Source of the DNA: NCEH01 sp043195195
Lineage (GTDB): Bacteria; Pseudomonadota; Alphaproteobacteria; Rhizobiales; Xanthobacteraceae
Length of the DNA: 64,000 nucleotides
Direction of reading: 5' to 3'
Assembly: GCF_043195195.1 (NCBI RefSeq)
Contig: NZ_JBAFWT010000010.1
Coordinates: forward strand, 1-64,000
Shown here in pieces: positions 60,916 to 64,000 of the stretch (position 1 is the stretch's first letter; every line of letters starts with the position of its first letter). Below the pieces are notes generated by a model, which made no database searches, was not told where the DNA came from, and saw nothing but the letters and a program-made list of their open reading frames with translations. A program made the translations under genes and the position numbers.

Positions 60916-61616
60916 GCCGGCGCTCCCTGTGGGCGGCCCACCAGCGCCTCTGCGCGGGCGGTTATGGCTTCCAGGCTATGCTGAAGACGCGCCCGCGCCT
61001 CCTGCAGACCGGCCTCATCGACATTGCGATCGACGAAGATCGGATCACCCACCACTGCGGCGCCCTTGCCGAATGGCAGGTTGAGGCTCGCCTTGTCCCA
61101 GCTTTTGAGTGTAATGCGATTGGCCGTCGCCATGGCAATCGGCAGGATCGGCCGGCCGGAATGGCGCGCGATGGTGATGACGCCGAGGCCGGCGCGGCGG
61201 GCAATCTTTGGCACATCGGCGGTCATCGCAACATTGATGCCCTCGTTCAGGGTCTCGATCATCGCATAGGTGGCGGAGACGCCACCCTTGCGATGGAAAT
61301 CCCCCGGCGAGGTCGCCCCGGATCCGCGGATGGTGCCGACCCCGAGCCGCTCAGCGGCGATGGCATTGATCTCCGCATCCGCATGGCGGGAGATCAGCAC
61401 CTTGGCCTTGTGATGCGGCTGCATGATGAACGGAGTCAGAAAATGCTGTCCGTGCCAGAATGTCATGATCAGCGGCAGGTGCGCATCGATGCGCTCGTAG
61501 ATGTCAGAGGGCTCGACGACGAACCGCGTTGTACGCGCCACCAGCGCGAAATAGGACGCAAAGGTCGTGCCGGCGGCGATCTGGAAACCACGATTCGTGC
61601 GAAGACGGCGCCACAT
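60912..61616 (-). CDS. DUF374 lysophospholipid acyltransferase-like protein
   Basis: A 234-residue DUF374 protein, distantly related to glycerophosphate acyltransferases and to LpxL-type enzymes. Motifs: LIMTFWHGQHFLTPF, VLISRHADAEINAIAAERLG, TIRGSGATSPGDFHRKGG, and GINVAMTADVPK followed by GVITIARHSGRPILPIA. Its place directly upstream of waaA and lpxK suggests a late acyl transfer to lipid A, but this is not proven for the family. The ATG at 61616 is the family start; over 100 upstream codons of open frame are excluded. Confidence 0.88.
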   Translation of the reverse strand: MWRRLRTNRGFQIAAGTTFASYFALVARTTRFVVEPSDIYERIDAHLPLIMTFWHGQHFLTPFIMQPHHKAKVLISRHADAEINAIAAERLGVGTIRGSGATSPGDFHRKGGVSATYAMIETLNEGINVAMTADVPKIARRAGLGVITIARHSGRPILPIAMATANRITLKSWDKASLNLPFGKGAAVVGDPIFVDRNVDEAGLQEARARLQHSLEAITARAEALVGRPQGAPA

Positions 61617-61687
61617 GCTCAAAAAGCGTCCTGCTCCTTGGTGGGCGCGGCTTCGGGCCGAAGCTTGCGCAAACCCACATCCTGAGA

Positions 61688-61725
61688 GGGGGTATACTTT
61701 GGATGGGGCTGGGAATGATACCCCT
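61688..61725. repeat. GGGGTAT/ATACCCC inverted repeat
   Basis: GGGGTAT (61688-61694) and ATACCCC (61719-61725) face each other over 24 bases in the 193-base gap between the DUF4170 stop and the DUF374 start; the second arm is followed by a partial direct copy (GATACCCC then GATACCGC). It may be an operator or a leader hairpin for the DUF374-waaA-lpxK operon. Confidence 0.35.
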
Positions 61726-61809
61726 ATGATACCGCCAAACGCAAGCTTGAGCGGGCGAGCGGTGAGCCGCGCACCAAGGTGCGCAGCCCGCGCCGCAAGC
61801 AGCGGATCT

Positions 61810-62058
61810 TCATTGTCCAGGTGTATGGGTTTCCGGATCCAGCAGCCGGTGCATGTGCACGACAAAATAACGCATGAGCGCATTGTCCACCGTCTGTTGC
61901 GCCTTGGCCCGCCAAGCGGCGGCGGCGCTAGCATAGTCGGGATAGACGCCGACGATGTCGACCTGGGACAGGTCCTTGAACTCGACGCCGCCGAGTTCCT
62001 TCAGTTCACCCCCGAAAACGAGGTGCAGCAATTGTTTCGGTTCCGAAGACGTAGTCAT
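61810..62058 (-). CDS. DUF4170 protein
   Basis: An 82-residue protein of the DUF4170 family. Strings are LLHLVFGGELKELGGVEFKD, DIVGVYPDYASAAAAWRAKA and NALMRYFVVHMHRLLDP. Function unknown; the family is regularly found between DUF374 and the cysQ-like gene in this order, so a link to lipid A is possible. The start at 62058 gives the family length; it lies 25 bases after the cysQ-like stop. Confidence 0.88.
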   Translation of the reverse strand: MTTSSEPKQLLHLVFGGELKELGGVEFKDLSQVDIVGVYPDYASAAAAWRAKAQQTVDNALMRYFVVHMHRLLDPETHTPGQ

Positions 62059-62083
62059 GATCTCGACGTTCCCCAGGTGACGG

Positions 62084-62923
62084 TCAGGAGACGGACCCGA
62101 ACTCGCGCTGCGCGAGCAGGAGGGTTTGGGCATGGAGCGAAGCCCCCGCGCAGACCAGCGGCCGGTGTAGCGGACTGGGTGCGTTATAAAGCGGGGCAAT
62201 GCCATTGAGGCCGGTCAGCAGTCCGCCGGCCTCGTGTACAATGAGGTCTGCTGCCGCAATGTCCCAGTCGGCGCTGTTGCCATGGGCGAGGGCGATATCC
62301 AACTCGCCGGTGGCTACGCGGGCGAGCCGCAGGGCCAGCGAGCGCAGGCGCGGCGGGCGTGTCAGCGGCGTGTGTCGCTCGACGCGGTCGAGAATACCTG
62401 TTGGGCCTGCGGCGGTCGAGCCGTCTAGGCTCATACGCGAGCCAGCTGTAATCGCGACACCGTTAAGGGTTGCCCCACCGCCGATGGAAGCCACGAACAA
62501 TTCTTGTGAAACTGGCGCGAACAGGGCCCCGGCAATCGGGCGGCCGTCCTCGACCAAGGCCGCCGAGACCACCCAGTCGGCACCGCCAGCCATGAAACCG
62601 CGCGTCCCGTCGATGGGATCGACCACCCAGACCCGCCGCGCCGCAAGGCGCGCGCTGGAATCGGCGCTTTCCTCGGATAGCCAGCCATAGTCGCCGGCCA
62701 AAGCGGATAGACGCTTGCGCAGGAACCGGTCCACCGCGATGTCAGCTTCGGTGACGGGTGAATTGTTGTCCTTGGTCCAACTCGTGACGCCGTTGCGAAA
62801 CATAGCAAGCGCGATCTCGCCCGCCGCCGCGACTGAGTCTGCGAGGTGCCGGGCGGCGATGGCGGGGACCTCGATCGCCGGCTCGAAGGCGGCGGCCGCA
62901 ATCGGGAGATCAGGCGGGTTCAT
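62084..62923 (-). CDS. Inositol monophosphatase/CysQ-family phosphatase
   Basis: A 279-residue magnesium-dependent sugar or nucleotide phosphatase. Metal and catalytic motifs: SPVTEADIAVD (55-65), WLSEESAD (81-88; E84, E85), DPIDGTRGF (102-110; D102, D105) and the C-terminal SADWDIAAADLIVHEAGG. Members act on 3'-phosphoadenosine 5'-phosphate (CysQ) or inositol phosphate. Its place in the lipid A cluster is conserved, its substrate is not known. Start at 62923 fits the family; the longer frame is ignored. Confidence 0.9.
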   Translation of the reverse strand: MNPPDLPIAAAAFEPAIEVPAIAARHLADSVAAAGEIALAMFRNGVTSWTKDNNSPVTEADIAVDRFLRKRLSALAGDYGWLSEESADSSARLAARRVWVVDPIDGTRGFMAGGADWVVSAALVEDGRPIAGALFAPVSQELFVASIGGGATLNGVAITAGSRMSLDGSTAAGPTGILDRVERHTPLTRPPRLRSLALRLARVATGELDIALAHGNSADWDIAAADLIVHEAGGLLTGLNGIAPLYNAPSPLHRPLVCAGASLHAQTLLLAQREFGSVS

Positions 62924-63042
62924 GGCGCACGCAATAGGCGGCGGCGGAAGTTCGCGCAAGCGAAGATCGCCCCATCCAGGCGGGGAATTGGTGCAAGGCG
63001 GCGCAATGTTAATGCGATGCACAATAGGACGACGCGCTTCAG

Positions 63043-63975
63043 TCAGATCAGGCCCACTGCAACGGCGTGCTGAACCGCCGCATCCAGTGCCAACCCGGCA
63101 AACAGGAGAAGGCCCGCATTCCGGTTCGATTTGAACTGCGCCAGACACAGATCGGGATTGTCGATGTCGAGTCGCTTCACCTGGACATAGAGGTAGCCGG
63201 CAAATCCGAGCAGGCCCAAAGCCGCGAAAATGCCTGCGCCCGCTGAAATCAACGCGGCGCCGAACAACAGGATGGTCGCGGCGTAGGACAGCGCGAGGGC
63301 GATCCAGCTCCGCCGGCCGAACAGGAGCGCGGTGGAGCGCACGCCGACGATGGCGTCATCCTCCCGGTCCTGGTGGGCGTAGATTGTGTCATAGCCGAAT
63401 ACCCAACAGACCGATCCGGCGAACAGCAGCAGCGCCGGGTCCTCGATGCTGCGGAACACGCTCGCCCAGCCCATCAGCGCGCCCCAGGAAAAGGCGATGC
63501 CGAGGGCCAGCTGGGGCACCGAGGTGATGCGCTTCATCAGCGGATAGATGGCGACCACCCCGAGCGAGGCGATGCCGGTGATCACCGCGAAGCGCGGCAG
63601 CGAGAGCAGCACCGCGAAGCCGACCAGGCATTGGAAGATCAGGAAGGCGAAGGCGGCGGGCAGGCCGATCTGGCCCGAGGCGAGCGGACGGTTGCGGGTG
63701 CGCGCTACCTTGCGATCGATGTCGCGGTCGAGAATGTCGTTCCAGGTGCAGCCGGCCCCGCGCATGGCAATAGAGCCGATGGCGAACAGCAAGAGTAGCT
63801 TCGGATCTGGATACGGCTGACCCGCGGCAATCGCCGCCAGGGCCGTGGACCACCAGCAGGGCAAGAGCAGCAACCAACTGCCAATGGGCCGATCTGCGCG
63901 CGCAAGGCGAAGATAGGGGCGCAAGGGGCCCGGTGCGTACCGGTCCACCCAATTGTTGGTGGGGGCATCAGCCAC
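63043..63975 (-). CDS. ubiA: 4-hydroxybenzoate polyprenyltransferase
   Basis: Joins the isoprenoid tail to 4-hydroxybenzoate in ubiquinone synthesis. The 310-residue membrane enzyme has the first Asp-rich motif NDILDRDID (79-87), with RTRNRPLASGQ after it, and the second motif DREDD in YAHQDREDDAIVGV. About nine hydrophobic segments fit UbiA. GTG at 63975 is the best start seen, but the frame stays open to the window edge, so the true start may lie further right. Confidence 0.95.
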   Translation of the reverse strand: MADAPTNNWVDRYAPGPLRPYLRLARADRPIGSWLLLLPCWWSTALAAIAAGQPYPDPKLLLLFAIGSIAMRGAGCTWNDILDRDIDRKVARTRNRPLASGQIGLPAAFAFLIFQCLVGFAVLLSLPRFAVITGIASLGVVAIYPLMKRITSVPQLALGIAFSWGALMGWASVFRSIEDPALLLFAGSVCWVFGYDTIYAHQDREDDAIVGVRSTALLFGRRSWIALALSYAATILLFGAALISAGAGIFAALGLLGFAGYLYVQVKRLDIDNPDLCLAQFKSNRNAGLLLFAGLALDAAVQHAVAVGLI

Positions 63976-64000
63976 GGGCGCGACCGCGCCATCTCCTCCC

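Overview
The window reads as chromosomal, high-GC DNA of an alphaproteobacterium, most likely of the order Hyphomicrobiales (Rhizobiales). The evidence is a CtrA master regulator, a TrcR/DUF1013 regulator, GANTC (CcrM-type) sites in front of ctrA, and gene orders that I know as typical of that order: ispH-thrB-rnhA; NDUFA12-DUF2155-aat; aroQ-accB-accC; purD-xseA-DUF2093; and lpxK-waaA-DUF374-DUF4170-cysQ-like-ubiA. I place the genus no further; a Xanthobacteraceae-type organism is only a guess. I found no rRNA, tRNA, CRISPR array, prophage, plasmid gene or insertion sequence. Nearly all of the window is tightly packed with genes.

Left part (1-13 kb): a truncated CaiB/BaiF CoA-transferase at the edge, a Spx/ArsC-like protein, the ispH-thrB-rnhA operon, trcR, a universal stress protein, and a coupled glycosyltransferase plus ChbG/NaxD-like deacetylase that probably modify a lipid-linked sugar. 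These are followed by an HPP membrane protein, a ClC chloride transporter, an SbmA/BacA-like ABC exporter and a MarR-GNAT fusion regulator whose start codon abuts a perfect palindrome. Middle-left (13-29 kb): two divergent acyl-CoA synthetase genes (an AlkK/DmdB-like ligase and a PrpE-like ligase) with a broken alpha/beta-hydrolase gene behind the second. Then come a run of single housekeeping and envelope genes (MBL hydrolase, SRAP/YedK, HAD phosphatase, extensin-like protein, L,D-transpeptidase lipoprotein, CorA, SDR, PdxH, a lipoprotein, a DnaJ-like protein and a DUF305 protein).

Centre (29.6-38 kb): ctrA with five GANTC sites in its upstream region, a divergent FliJ-like coiled-coil protein, an ECF sigma factor coupled to an RskA-type anti-sigma factor, an orphan CysA ATPase, an agmatinase, a ChaA-type cation/proton antiporter, and NDUFA12 and DUF2155. 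From 38 to 45 kb the aat and accC genes, which I expect to be close neighbours, are separated by a module. It holds a fused two-domain ABC permease, an ABC ATPase with a C-terminal AAA-associated domain, and a DUF1810 protein. No substrate-binding protein is present.

Right part (45-64 kb): dsbA-like, M48 protease with TPRs, aminotransferase with an in-frame 21-bp duplication, rsmD, an rluB gene with a roughly 500-residue Arg/Gly-rich tail carrying a 150-bp tandem repeat, and tadA. Next are a Tat-exported type-II-like sulfide:quinone oxidoreductase with a small membrane partner, and an alpha/beta hydrolase with every catalytic and fluoride-pocket residue of fluoroacetate dehalogenase. The window closes with purD, xseA and the lipid A/Kdo cluster, ending in ubiA at the right edge.

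Nothing in the window is a clear new defence or mobile system. The best leads are the SBP-less ABC importer module, the fluoroacetate-dehalogenase-like enzyme, the GANTC-rich ctrA promoter, and the MarR-GNAT fusion with its leaderless operator.
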